A stretch of DNA of 64,000 nt, taken from Labrenzia sp. OB1 (GTDB taxonomy: Bacteria > Pseudomonadota > Alphaproteobacteria > Rhizobiales > Stappiaceae). A model generated the notes under the pieces. The model worked only from the letters and a program-made list of their open reading frames with translations, did not search any database and had not been told where the DNA came from. The position numbers and the translations under genes were made by a program. Shown piece after piece: positions 8,741-18,144 of this stretch (position 1 is the stretch's first letter; each line of letters begins with the position of its first letter). Location of the stretch: assembly GCF_001624695.1 (NCBI RefSeq), contig NZ_JSEP01000015.1, positions 985 to 64,984 of the forward strand, written 5' to 3'.

Positions 8741-10110
8741 CAGGCAGCCTCCCCGTTCGAGGATTTCACCGGTTGCCCCTCGTTCGGAAGGTATTTGTCG
8801 ATCAGTGCCTGCTTCATCAGGAGCTGGTCGGGTTCGAAACAGTCCGCCAGGGTCCGCCAGCACAGATCCAGCGCCTCTTCCAGCGGTTTCGACACCTCGA
8901 TGTCCATGAAGCGTTCCCGGAACAGGGCGCCGAACTTCAGCAGCTGGCGGTCATAGCCGGACAACTCGAAGGCCATCGACTGTTTCTGCTCCGCATCCCG
9001 CGCGCCCGAATAAAACCGGATCATGGTGTTCATGATCTGATTGTGATCCTCGCGGGTTACCTTGCCGATCACATGCTGCTTCAGACGCGAGAGCGAGCCG
9101 AAGGGATCGATGACACCGCTGTGCAGGTAGAACTGGCCCTCGGTGATGTAGCCGGTGTTGTCGGGCACGGGGTGGGTGACATCATTGCCCGGCATGGTCG
9201 TGACCGTCAGGATCGTCACCGAGCCCGCACCCTTGAAGTCACAGGCCTTTTCATAGCGGCGCGCGAGCTGGGAATAGAGGTCGCCCGGGTAGCCGCGGTT
9301 CGCCGGAACCCGTTCCATCGCGATGGAGACTTCCTTCAGCGCATCGGCGAAGGCCGTCATGTCGGTCAGCAGAACGAGGACCCGCTTGCCTTCCTCGACC
9401 GCGAATTTCTCGGCAACCGCCAGAGCCATGTCAGGAACCTGAAGTCGTTCGACCACCGGATCGGACGCCTGGTTGATGAACATCACAGTGCGCGGAAAGA
9501 CGCCTGCGTCCTCGAGCTGTTTGCGGAAAAAGGCATAGTCGTCGAAAATCAGACCAAGGCCGCCGAAGACAACGATGTCGGCGTCGGCCTGAATCCCGAT
9601 ACGCGCCAGAAAGGGATTGTAGGGCTCCCCAGATACGGAAAAGATCGGGATCTTCTGGCTTTCCACCAGGCAGTTGAACACATCGATCATCGGCACATCC
9701 GTGCGGATCAGACGTGAAGCCAGAACGCGCTTCATCGGGTTGGCGGACGGGCCGCCGAGCGGAACGGACGGATCGCTCGACAAGTCCGGCCCCTGATCGA
9801 TGGGATGACCGGCTCCGTCGAAAACCCTGCCGAGGATATTGCCCGAATAGGTGACCTTCGCCGCTTCGCCCAGAAATCGGACGGACGCATTGTTCGCCAG
9901 TCCCTTGGTGCCGGAATTCACCTGAAGAGACACCATTTCGCCGTCGATACTGATGACTTGCGCGAGAGACGTTTCGCCAATGCCAGGATCCACCAGCGCC
10001 AGATCACCCAAACAGGGATGCCCCTCCGACCCTGACCTGGAGGACGACACCGCAATCCGGATGATATCGCCAACGATATCGATAATTCGGCTATGGGAGA
10101 CCAGCATCAT
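8740..10110 (-). CDS. atpB: V/A-type ATPase non-catalytic subunit B
   Basis: This first gene of the operon encodes a 456-residue B subunit. The region where the catalytic subunit has its P-loop reads SVSGEPYNPFLARI, lacking GxxxxGKT, as in B subunits. LGRVFDGAGHPIDQGP and YPGDLYSQLARRYEKA are typical of the family and include the conserved arginine-bearing segment at the catalytic interface. ATGATG gives two possible starts one codon apart, preceded by AGGGGA. Downstream genes D-I-K-E-DUF2764-A follow with almost no gaps. Confidence 0.94.
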   Translation of the reverse strand: MMLVSHSRIIDIVGDIIRIAVSSSRSGSEGHPCLGDLALVDPGIGETSLAQVISIDGEMVSLQVNSGTKGLANNASVRFLGEAAKVTYSGNILGRVFDGAGHPIDQGPDLSSDPSVPLGGPSANPMKRVLASRLIRTDVPMIDVFNCLVESQKIPIFSVSGEPYNPFLARIGIQADADIVVFGGLGLIFDDYAFFRKQLEDAGVFPRTVMFINQASDPVVERLQVPDMALAVAEKFAVEEGKRVLVLLTDMTAFADALKEVSIAMERVPANRGYPGDLYSQLARRYEKACDFKGAGSVTILTVTTMPGNDVTHPVPDNTGYITEGQFYLHSGVIDPFGSLSRLKQHVIGKVTREDHNQIMNTMIRFYSGARDAEQKQSMAFELSGYDRQLLKFGALFRERFMDIEVSKPLEEALDLCWRTLADCFEPDQLLMKQALIDKYLPNEGQPVKSSNGEAA

Positions 10111-10882
10111 CGTCCCCTGCGAATGGTCCTGTTAAGCGCAAGGATATCGGGTGTTTCGGCACCTCGATCACCTCTATGCGGAATTATATCTTAGGTGGGT
10201 ACTTTGTCTGTTTGCAATCACAGTTACCCGGCACACCATCGATACCGTTCAACTCAAAGAAGGTTAAACGGGATGTTTTCGCCGGGATATGACCTGCATC
10301 AATGATCAGAACCGATCGGCCGGCAGTGTCTTGCGGGGTAAATATCGCGGGGTGAATTGTCTTTCTCACCTTCCGGGCGATTCTCTCCGGCCCGGCATTC
10401 CATGAAAAACCTCAAAGACGAACAAAACTTCCCCTACGGAAATTTATCTCCCCTGAAAATACTGAAATCGTGAATGAGGGCGACCTTCTAAATCAGATCG
10501 TAAATTTTACCCCTGCCGGGATCCCGATAGTTCATTCCTCTTCGGAATTCGGCAGATTCATGGCCGCAATTTTTCCAACATGCGCCGAAACTATTGACAG
10601 AATTTACATTCCTACAAGAATTACTATATCAATTATTAACTAGATACTTAATTTTTTAAGAAATTATGTAAACCTCCTTAATTTTCGCGACACTCTTAAG
10701 TAATATTAACGTTCATATTGAGTGTCAAAGTTAGATTAACCGGAAGTTGCACCCTACATTTTTGCTTCACATTTTTCTCAAAATGTTATTTTCTAGACTT
10801 AAAGATAGACTTATCTCGCAGTATTTCCGTCATGGTTCACTGGTTTAACATGTGATCGTGGACCAATTCGGATCAGGAGGAC
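10111..10882. other. Large AT-rich divergent intergenic region
   Basis: These 772 bp separate two divergent operons (V-ATPase and the cytochrome/reductase pair). From about 10560 to 10850 the DNA is strikingly AT-rich for this genome (runs such as AATTTTTTAAGAAATTAT). Inside are TTGACA (10594-10599) on the plus strand, without a good -10 at normal spacing, and the small inverted repeat TTGA-GTG-TCAA (10718-10728). I see no convincing coding frame; the short frames lack ribosome sites and family features. It is probably a long regulatory region bound by nucleoid proteins or activators. Confidence 0.5.
10183..10188 (-). promoter_or_regulatory. Candidate -10 element for the V-ATPase operon
   Basis: The minus strand reads TATAAT here, about 75 nt upstream of the atpB start. 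A matching -35 is weak (AACAGA-like). It is a plausible main promoter of the operon, resting mostly on the perfect -10 box. Confidence 0.35.
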
Positions 10883-12664
10883 ATGTTGACGGACCACGTG
10901 ACACACCATCCACTCGACCTCACGGCTCCGCCTAAATCATCGACACAAGCCGGGACGGCTCAGGACAGCCGCGCCACCGCTGGCAGACCGCCCAACGTCA
11001 AGGCTCCGGTCCGCAGCGATCTTGGCACCATCCTGCTCCACTGGACGCTTGTGATCGCCATTTTTGTCAGTCTCCTGACAGGGCTCAGACTGTCCGCCGA
11101 CGCGGAAGGTGCGTGGTTCTCCAAACTGTTCGAGCCGATCCTGCCCCAGGGCGAGATCTGGACATGGCACTACGTTTCCGCCGTCTTCGTGCTGGGACTG
11201 ATTTTCGCCTATGCCGCCTATATGTCACTGGCGCGTCTGAAAAGGCGGGTTTCCTCCAAGAAAATTGTCGTCCTGACCCTGCCGGCCAGCAACAAGCTGC
11301 GTATCGCGGCGGTCAATGTCATCGCCTACTGGATCCTGTTCGCAGCCGTCATCACGCTATCGGCGACGGGGGTGCTTCTCTACATGGGCTACGGCGGCAT
11401 TTGGGTCACCGTCCATTTTACCGCCGCCGTGGTCGTGCTGACCTATATTGGCGCTCATGTTGTGCTTCATTATTGCTATGGGGGGCTGGAGCAGCTTCTG
11501 CGCCTGTTCCGTCCGCAGACGTTGCGCCGGTTTCCCGGCATGGCGCGCCATCCTCTCGCAATCGCCACCGCTCTCGGTGCGGTCATCATCGCCGCCACCG
11601 TTTCGCTGGATTTCGGCACGAGGTCCGACCTTGTAGTCGCTCAGGCGGACGCCTTGCCGACGCTCGACGGAAATATGGACGATGCGCTCTGGCAAGCTGC
11701 CGAACCTGTGTTCGTCAGAACCCAGCAGGGGTCAAATCTTGACGGAGTCGGCGAATCCACCGTTGAAGTCCGCGCCGTTCAGGTTGGTGACAAGATCGCC
11801 TTCGGTTTTCGGTGGCAGGACCCCAACCGCTCCCTGAAACGGCACCCGCTCGTCAAGACTGAAGACGGGTGGCGCATGCTGAACAACCGCGCGGATATCT
11901 CTGACGAGACGGCTTACTATGAAGACAAGTTCTCCGTGGCCTTTTCGACCAATGACGTCTTTGGAGGCGGCGGTGCGACGCATATGGGTCCAAAACCGCT
12001 TGGCGACAAACCGTCAGCCTTGCACGGGCGCGGCTTGCATTACACCACCGACGGCAGCCTGGTCGACGTCTGGCAATGGAAAGCCTCGCGCGGCGGCATG
12101 CTGGGCAAAGTCGACGACATGTGGTTCGGTGCGCCCGTGGAGCCGAATGAGGCGCAGTTGGCCGGCAAGGGCCGCTACAGCGCCGGCTACAGTTCCGACG
12201 ACGGCAAGGCCTTCTACGTCTACAACTACATAAGCGATCCGGAGACCCATTATCACGGCACCGTCGGTGTCCGGCGCCTTCCCATCGACTATGAGAAGAC
12301 CGTAGCTCTCATGGGCAACATCGACCTTTCGGTGGAAGCCAGCGATGACCAGGGGTCCCAATGGTGGATGTTCGAGGAGGAAAGCGTTCCCTATTCCAAG
12401 GAAAAGGACGCCGAAATTCCCGTAGGCACGGTTCTTCCAGGCGTTCTGATCCAGGGCGAATATTCAGGCAATCGGGCCGACCTTGAGGGCGGCTCGGAAT
12501 GGCAGGACGGCTATTGGACGCTTGAAGTCGTCCGCGATATGGATACAGGCAACGAAAAGGACCTGGCCATGAAGGACGGACTGTTCATGTGGTTGTCGGT
12601 CTTCGATCACAACCAGACCCGCCATACGCGGCACTCACGCCCGGTGCGGATGACTTTCAAATAA
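10883..12664 (+). CDS. Cytochrome b561-type membrane domain fused to an ethylbenzene-dehydrogenase-like heme domain
   Basis: This 593-residue protein begins with a Pro/Thr-rich cytoplasmic stretch (1-45). Five membrane segments follow (about 47-69, 96-115, 144-166, 176-196, 222-242), with candidate heme-b histidines His53, His96, His178, His192 and His196. Residues about 245-593 form a periplasmic domain like EB_dh, the heme-b gamma subunit of ethylbenzene and dimethylsulfide dehydrogenases (ALPTLDGNMDDALWQAA opens it). It should pass electrons between a periplasmic heme and the membrane. GGAGG lies 5-9 nt before the ATG. The partner enzyme is unknown; the next gene encodes a flavin/iron-sulfur reductase. 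Confidence 0.75.
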   Translation: MLTDHVTHHPLDLTAPPKSSTQAGTAQDSRATAGRPPNVKAPVRSDLGTILLHWTLVIAIFVSLLTGLRLSADAEGAWFSKLFEPILPQGEIWTWHYVSAVFVLGLIFAYAAYMSLARLKRRVSSKKIVVLTLPASNKLRIAAVNVIAYWILFAAVITLSATGVLLYMGYGGIWVTVHFTAAVVVLTYIGAHVVLHYCYGGLEQLLRLFRPQTLRRFPGMARHPLAIATALGAVIIAATVSLDFGTRSDLVVAQADALPTLDGNMDDALWQAAEPVFVRTQQGSNLDGVGESTVEVRAVQVGDKIAFGFRWQDPNRSLKRHPLVKTEDGWRMLNNRADISDETAYYEDKFSVAFSTNDVFGGGGATHMGPKPLGDKPSALHGRGLHYTTDGSLVDVWQWKASRGGMLGKVDDMWFGAPVEPNEAQLAGKGRYSAGYSSDDGKAFYVYNYISDPETHYHGTVGVRRLPIDYEKTVALMGNIDLSVEASDDQGSQWWMFEEESVPYSKEKDAEIPVGTVLPGVLIQGEYSGNRADLEGGSEWQDGYWTLEVVRDMDTGNEKDLAMKDGLFMWLSVFDHNQTRHTRHSRPVRMTFK

Positions 12665-12717
12665 CCTGCACCTGAACGAACCGGACCGCCACGCTTCACA
12701 CCACGGACCCGCCAAAC

Positions 12718-13734
12718 ATGTCAAAGAGCACCTGCACCGTTACGATCAACGGCAAGAAGATCAAGGCCAACGTCGGGGACACCCTGATCGACGCAGGCCT
12801 CGGGGGACGTCTCGTCATCCCGCATGATTGCTGCTCCGGTCAGTGCGAAACCTGCCGGGTTCGCGTGCTGGATGGCGAGATCGACGACCTGGGAACGCGG
12901 GAAAAGAACACCGTGCTCGGATGCATTTCCGTGCTGACGGGTGACGCGGAGATCTCCTATGATCCCGTGCCGATCGTGAAAACGGCCAGGGGCGTCGTGG
13001 ACTCCATCCGCGAAGTCAAGAAAGACTACCTGGAGGTTCGCATCCGCGTTGCACGGCCGGTCACCTGGCTTGCAGGCCAGTACCTGCGGGCCACGTTCGC
13101 GGGCTATCCGCCACGGGACTACAGTCCGACGACACCGCTCAACCTGGATGCGGAACAGGACATCATCGTCTTCCACATCAAGGTCTATCCCGACAGCGTC
13201 GTATCCTCGAAACTGGGAACCGGCATCGCAAAGGGCCACAGCGTCAAGCTTCACGGTCCCTTCGGCAACGCTTTCCTGCGGCGTCAGCCGGAACCGGTCA
13301 TACTGACCTCAACCGGAACCGGGTTTGCTCCAATATGGTCGATTGCCGTTGCCGCGAGCATGGGTCAGCCGGGGCGGGAGATCCGTGTCATTGCCGGAGC
13401 CCGCACCCGAGACGGTCTTTACATGCGCGACGCAGTGCGCTGGCTGCGCAATCGCGGCGTTGCGATTTCACTGACGGCGAGCGACGGCGACGATGAGACC
13501 GTTCTCTCGGCACGTCCGCAGGACCTTGTCGGCGACCTGACCCCGGACCACGTCATCTATTCGGCGGGCGCGCCGACGCATGTGGAAGCGATGCGCGACC
13601 TGGCCCGCGAATCCGGCGCAACCTTCTATGCCGACCCGTTTTATATGGCTGAAGAAGACAAGGGCGTTCTTGCACTCGCCGGCGCCCTGCTAAGGAAGGC
13701 GGCAAACCCGTTCACTTCCACGACAGCGAGTTAG
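12718..13734 (+). CDS. 2Fe-2S ferredoxin/FAD/NAD oxidoreductase (CDP-6-deoxyglucoseen reductase/oxygenase reductase-like)
   Basis: This 338-residue protein joins three modules. The N-terminal plant-type ferredoxin domain has ligands Cys38/39-x-Cys43-x-Cys46 (CCSGQCETC) and Cys69. The middle FAD-binding barrel contains RDYSPTTPL (R-x-Y-S type). The C-terminal pyridine-nucleotide domain contains TSTGTGFAPIWSI. Such proteins move electrons from NAD(P)H to an oxygenase or reductase partner. It lies 53 nt after the b561/EB_dh gene on the same strand, so the two probably form one electron-transfer unit. No oxygenase component is adjacent. The ribosome site is weak. Confidence 0.85.
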   Translation: MSKSTCTVTINGKKIKANVGDTLIDAGLGGRLVIPHDCCSGQCETCRVRVLDGEIDDLGTREKNTVLGCISVLTGDAEISYDPVPIVKTARGVVDSIREVKKDYLEVRIRVARPVTWLAGQYLRATFAGYPPRDYSPTTPLNLDAEQDIIVFHIKVYPDSVVSSKLGTGIAKGHSVKLHGPFGNAFLRRQPEPVILTSTGTGFAPIWSIAVAASMGQPGREIRVIAGARTRDGLYMRDAVRWLRNRGVAISLTASDGDDETVLSARPQDLVGDLTPDHVIYSAGAPTHVEAMRDLARESGATFYADPFYMAEEDKGVLALAGALLRKAANPFTSTTAS

Positions 13735-13893
13735 AGCGCGTCCATCAAATGGCGGACATTTGACCATAGTGATTTCGTCTTCAGAAAAGGCGGGGTGCGC
13801 GTTGTGGAGTCTCTCACCAAAAGAACGGGCCAACACAGTCCGTGGACGAAGTCGCCCGGCCCTTCGGGTGCCGGAAAGCAGCGCACCGGCAGC

Positions 13894-16797
13894 CTACTGG
13901 GCCGCCGTCGATATCACCTGGTCAATTGAGAAGATCAGTTCCTGGGCTTGCACAACCGGCATCGGACGTCCGAGATAATAGCCCTGCGCTTCGGTACAGC
14001 CGATGTCCACCAGCATGTCCAGAAGTTCCTTGGTCTCGACACCTTCGGCGGTTGTGGTCATATCGAGATCCTTTGCCAGCTCGATAATCGCCTTCACGAT
14101 GGATTTTGAGTCGTCCGAATAGGCCATCGACCTGACGAAGGACTGGTCGATCTTGATCTTGTTGAACGGGAAGCGGCGCAGATAGCTGAGCGAGGAGTAT
14201 CCGGTACCAAAGTCATCCATCGACACTTTGACCCCCAGCGACTGGGCCTGATGCAGGGCATTCAGAACGTCATCGGAATCGGAGAGAAGAACACCTTCCG
14301 TCACTTCCAGTTCAAGACGCTCCGCGCGCAAGCCGGAGGTGACAAGTGTTTCAATCAGCACCGGGCCGAAAGCGTGACCGCGCAGTTGCCGCGGCGACAG
14401 ATTTACCGCCACACGCAGGTGCTGCGGCCAGTCCGCCGCAATGCGGCAGGCTTCCTTCAGAACCCATTCTCCCAGTGGGTTGATCAGGCCGGTGTCCTCG
14501 GCAAGCGGAATGAAGTCCGCCGGAGATACGAGCCCGCGGGTAGGATGGTTCCAGCGCACAAGGGCCTCGAAGCCGGAAATCGTGAAGCTTCTGAGGCAGT
14601 ATTGGGGCTGAAAATAAAGCTCAAGTTCGCCGTTTCCGATCGCGTTGCGAAGATCGGTGATCAGTTCGCGCCGGTCCTTGACCGCAGTGCCCATGTCCGC
14701 CTCGAAGAAGCGGTAGGTGTTGCGTCCGTCTTCCTTGGCCCTGTAAAGTGCCAGATCGGCCTGTTTGAACAGCTCGTCTCCCGCCGTACCGTCTCCCATG
14801 GCGAGCGAGATCCCGATGCTCACGCCAATGACGATTTCATGATCGGCAATCTGGAACGGTTGCGACAACTCCCAGATAATCGTCTGGGCGAGTTCGTCGA
14901 TCTCCTGCGCGGTGCAAGGCAGATCTGTAAGGATGGCGAATTCGTCGCCGCCGAGCCGGACGACAATTTCCCTGTCGCCGACAATCGCCTTGAGCCGTAC
15001 CGCGACCTGCCGCAAAAGTTCGTCGCCAATAGGATGGCCGAGAGCATCGTTTACGGTCTTGAACTCATCCAGGTCGAGGCACAGGATCGCAAACTCGCCA
15101 CCTTCAACCCGCTGACGTTTCAGGAGCGCCTGTTTCTGCTCGCGGAATTCCATTCTGTTCGGCAATTGGGTCAGGATGTCGTGGCGGGCGAGATAGGCCA
15201 GCCGGTCCCGGGCTTCCTGGCGTTCCGTGATGTCTTCGGAAATAGCCACCCAGCCACCGTCGGACAGCGGCTGGCGCGTGGTCAGAACGATCCGGCCGGA
15301 ACGGATTCTCACCATCTCCGTACTTTGCGTTCCCGCCTTCTGCTTGCGCTCCGCGGATGACGCGCCGGGGCTCGCGGCCTTCGATTTCTCCGGCTCGATC
15401 GTTTCGAGATTCTGGAGTGCGGAAAGTTCGGCCGCCGTCATACCCGGCTTGATGCCATTCGGCTCCAGTTCGAAGAGTTCCAGGTAACGCTGGTTCGAAA
15501 CAATCAGTTTGCCGTCCGCGTCGAACATGCACAGGCCGTGGGACATGTTGCTGAGGGCGGCATCGAAGAGGATGTTCTGTTCGCGGAGCCGGGTTTCCTG
15601 GGATTTCAGGATCAGGTTCTTCTCGCTCACCCTGAGGCGCAGTGCGTCCCGTTCCTTGACGGATCGTTGCAGGGAAACGACAGAGCGTGCGATATCGCCC
15701 ACTTCGTCACTGCGCTCGGTGCCGACCACCTTGCTTTCGAAATCACCGTCGGGGATACCGGATAGAACGCGGGTTATGTTTGTCAGCGGGCGGGTGACCT
15801 GACGAGCCAGAAGAAACGCGACACTGGCGAATGCCACGAGCGTCAGAAGACCGAAGAGCAAAAGCCATTTGAGCAGTTTCGCTTCCTCTTCGATCCCGAT
15901 CCTTGTGAGTTCATTCTGGGTTTCCGTAAGAGCCTCGATCGGCATCATCGCACATATCGACAGCGGCAGAACCGGCACGCCGCATTCGATGACCCTTTCA
16001 CCGTTGGATGTCAGGCTCGGCCTGTCGGACCAGCTGAGGAGATCGGATTCATTGCCGAGGAAATTCGCCCGCGAGATAATTCTCTCGTCGTAGATGATGG
16101 CCAGCTCGAAGGCATTGATCTGGGCAAGATCCACCAGCAGGGTTTCTTCCGGACGCAGCCAGCGCTGTGCCAGAAGCCCTCCGATTACATAACCGAATTC
16201 GTCAAAGACCGGTACGAAGATGATCTGGGACACCACGTTGACGTTGTCGTCCGGAACGAACACCTTCGTGTCGGCGATGGGCAGTATTTTCGAGATGGTA
16301 AGTTTCTCGCCGGGGTAACTTGCCTTCAAGGACCGGACCATGTCGGAATAGAAGCTGAAGCCCTCGACCTTCGATCCCAACGTCACGAGATCCGCGTCAT
16401 AGGATGAGGCACCAATGACCCTTGCCTCATCGTCCAGAACGATAATCCCGTCGACATTCGCCAAATTGGCGGCCGGACCGAGCAACTCGGACATGGCGAC
16501 GACATTCCGGGACGCGATGGCCGTTGCGGTGTCGGCGCGCTCGGCGATCGAGTTCAATCGCCGGAGCCTGTCCTCAAACAGAAATTCCAGACGCGTTCCG
16601 GCGAGTTCCACATCGGCTGAGAGTTTTTCCTGCAGACCCGTCTGCGACAGTTGCAGCAGTTCGGTCTCCTGGCGGGCCATGCTGCCCTCAAGCTGATAAG
16701 CCACCAGTCCAATCAGTCCGGCAAACGCGCATAGCGCTGTAAAAACAGCGCCGTAAGTGTAATGCCAAAGAATAGACGAGTGACGTATCATGTTCAC
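13894..16797 (-). CDS. Membrane GGDEF-EAL c-di-GMP protein with periplasmic sensor, HAMP and PAS domains
   Basis: This 967-residue protein has membrane helices at about 12-34 and 309-331 enclosing a periplasmic sensor domain. A HAMP domain (about 331-385), a PAS-like domain (about 405-525), GGDEF (about 535-700) and EAL (about 708-960) follow. The cyclase motif RLGGDEF (616-620) and the phosphodiesterase motif FEALVRW (EAL 744-746) with DDFGTGYSSL are intact, so it could both make and degrade c-di-GMP. The inhibitory RxxD site before GGDEF seems absent. It starts 8 nt after the PstS-like gene, at GTG 16797 or ATG 16791, so the two are co-transcribed and that protein is its likely ligand sensor. 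Confidence 0.9.
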   Translation of the reverse strand: MNMIRHSSILWHYTYGAVFTALCAFAGLIGLVAYQLEGSMARQETELLQLSQTGLQEKLSADVELAGTRLEFLFEDRLRRLNSIAERADTATAIASRNVVAMSELLGPAANLANVDGIIVLDDEARVIGASSYDADLVTLGSKVEGFSFYSDMVRSLKASYPGEKLTISKILPIADTKVFVPDDNVNVVSQIIFVPVFDEFGYVIGGLLAQRWLRPEETLLVDLAQINAFELAIIYDERIISRANFLGNESDLLSWSDRPSLTSNGERVIECGVPVLPLSICAMMPIEALTETQNELTRIGIEEEAKLLKWLLLFGLLTLVAFASVAFLLARQVTRPLTNITRVLSGIPDGDFESKVVGTERSDEVGDIARSVVSLQRSVKERDALRLRVSEKNLILKSQETRLREQNILFDAALSNMSHGLCMFDADGKLIVSNQRYLELFELEPNGIKPGMTAAELSALQNLETIEPEKSKAASPGASSAERKQKAGTQSTEMVRIRSGRIVLTTRQPLSDGGWVAISEDITERQEARDRLAYLARHDILTQLPNRMEFREQKQALLKRQRVEGGEFAILCLDLDEFKTVNDALGHPIGDELLRQVAVRLKAIVGDREIVVRLGGDEFAILTDLPCTAQEIDELAQTIIWELSQPFQIADHEIVIGVSIGISLAMGDGTAGDELFKQADLALYRAKEDGRNTYRFFEADMGTAVKDRRELITDLRNAIGNGELELYFQPQYCLRSFTISGFEALVRWNHPTRGLVSPADFIPLAEDTGLINPLGEWVLKEACRIAADWPQHLRVAVNLSPRQLRGHAFGPVLIETLVTSGLRAERLELEVTEGVLLSDSDDVLNALHQAQSLGVKVSMDDFGTGYSSLSYLRRFPFNKIKIDQSFVRSMAYSDDSKSIVKAIIELAKDLDMTTTAEGVETKELLDMLVDIGCTEAQGYYLGRPMPVVQAQELIFSIDQVISTAAQ

Positions 16798-16805
16798 ACT
16801 TGACG

Positions 16806-17609
16806 CTATTTAAGAACCGGCACACCGCCAAAGTCACGGATCTGGCTGCGCGCCTTATCGGACTGGGCGTATTCGATGAATGCCTTCATCTGGTCATCCA
16901 TGGTGCCGTCCTTGTAGATCAGAGCCAGCGTGACGGCACTTGGGTAGCTGTCGTCTGTCGGATGACTTTCATCGATCTCGAGAACGTTAAGTCCATCTTC
17001 GAGGGGAAGGGAATAAGGGCCGAACGCGATAGCGCCTTCAACCTCGCGGGCACTTGAAATCGCATCCTGTGTGGTGAGTGCCGTTTTGGAGCGCGGTGAA
17101 AAGGCCAGATCATTCCAACCGGGCATGGAGCCGCGCAGCACCTGCAGCGTGCTGTCGGCATCCTCCCGCCGAACGAGTCTGACCCGCAAATCCGCGCCAC
17201 CGACTTCTGCCCAATTCGTAACTTCACCGGTATATATTTTTACGAGTTCTTCACTTGTCAGGCCTTTAATTCCGGTAGAGGGATGCGTGAAAACAGCGCT
17301 CGGAATTCTGGCGATCGGAAGGTAGATCAAACCATATTGGACTTCGCTGTCCTTCAAGGGCCGTGCAACCCGGCCGAGCCGTTCCGCACCGGAGCTGACC
17401 GCCGCAATTCCACCTCCTGAGCCTATGCTCGGAGGGATCGACAACTCAATGTCAGGATAAGAAGCTGAAAAGCCATTGCCGATCTCCCGAAGCATTTCAA
17501 GGCCGTCACCCGTGCCGACGACCTTGAGGCCGGAATCGGCGACCGCAGCCGGGGTGTGCTGCAGAAGTGCGCCAAGCGACAATACCAGGGCGAATGTCAA
17601 AGCTTTCAT
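16806..17609 (-). CDS. PstS-like periplasmic substrate-binding protein
   Basis: This 267-residue protein has a signal peptide (MKALTFALVLSLGALL, cleavage near AVA-DS). Its fold pattern is that of phosphate-type binding proteins: VVGTGDGLEMLREIGNGF, then SGGGIAAVSSGAERLGRVAR, then VKIYTGEVTNWAEVGG. No phosphate ABC transporter genes follow; instead the next gene, 8 nt away, is a membrane c-di-GMP enzyme. I infer a sensing rather than a transport role. The ATG at 17609 is chosen because AGGTGG lies 5 nt upstream; the GTG at 17618 overlaps that site. Confidence 0.8.
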   Translation of the reverse strand: MKALTFALVLSLGALLQHTPAAVADSGLKVVGTGDGLEMLREIGNGFSASYPDIELSIPPSIGSGGGIAAVSSGAERLGRVARPLKDSEVQYGLIYLPIARIPSAVFTHPSTGIKGLTSEELVKIYTGEVTNWAEVGGADLRVRLVRREDADSTLQVLRGSMPGWNDLAFSPRSKTALTTQDAISSAREVEGAIAFGPYSLPLEDGLNVLEIDESHPTDDSYPSAVTLALIYKDGTMDDQMKAFIEYAQSDKARSQIRDFGGVPVLK

Positions 17610-18144
17610 ATATACCACCTAATCTTGTTCACACTCGCTAATCTAGCATATTCAAGTTAACTAAAAGCTAAAACCGGGCTAGAATTTGTAGTAAAAGTGA
17701 AATTTTCGTGGTAATCAGAAATACAACTTAATTTTTCTTCTGGTTGTATATTTGATCTATGCAAAAATTATTTGCCCTCGGGCGACAATATTTCACTTAT
17801 AACGACGCAACGTAATATTTTAAACTTTATCGATCTCTTTGAGACCTTTATTACCTGACAAAATAGTCCTTAACCTGCTTCAGGCCCGCCCCCCCCCTAA
17901 AGCCACCTGTATTTGGCGCGCGGCATGTTCGAGAAGATATTCGGCGGAACGCAGGCCGAGCGCAGAGCCCTGTTATGCTCCAGGGCCCAGAAAATATCTT
18001 CTGTCGTAACTATATGATTTTGTTTATTAGTTTAAGCGCGTCTCATCAGACGCCGATTTGTCCGCAAACGGACCCGCGACCGACGATCGCCAGCGGAACC
18101 CGATACCAGGCTCAACAAACAAGACCCTATTTGATGGCTTGGTA
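17610..18144. other. AT-rich intergenic region, no gene seen
   Basis: These 535 bp lie between the lacI-type gene (ends at 18145) and the start of the PstS-like gene, both on the minus strand. The left half is AT-rich and probably holds the promoter of the PstS-like/GGDEF pair, though no strong -35/-10 pair stands out. A run of nine C residues lies at 17889-17897. I see no credible coding frame or RNA gene. Confidence 0.4.

Noticed and set aside
10184-10369. 61-codon minus-strand frame upstream of atpB
   Set aside because: No ribosome site, no known motif, and it overlaps the best -10 candidate of the operon.
16788-17630. Repeated AGTGTGAACA before both the PstS-like and GGDEF-EAL starts as a shared regulatory site
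   Set aside because: It is only 10 bases long, and one copy overlaps a start codon; chance is likely.
17889-17897. Run of nine C residues as a possible phase-variation tract
   Set aside because: It is not within or just before a gene, and no nearby promoter spacing would be altered by slippage in an obvious way.
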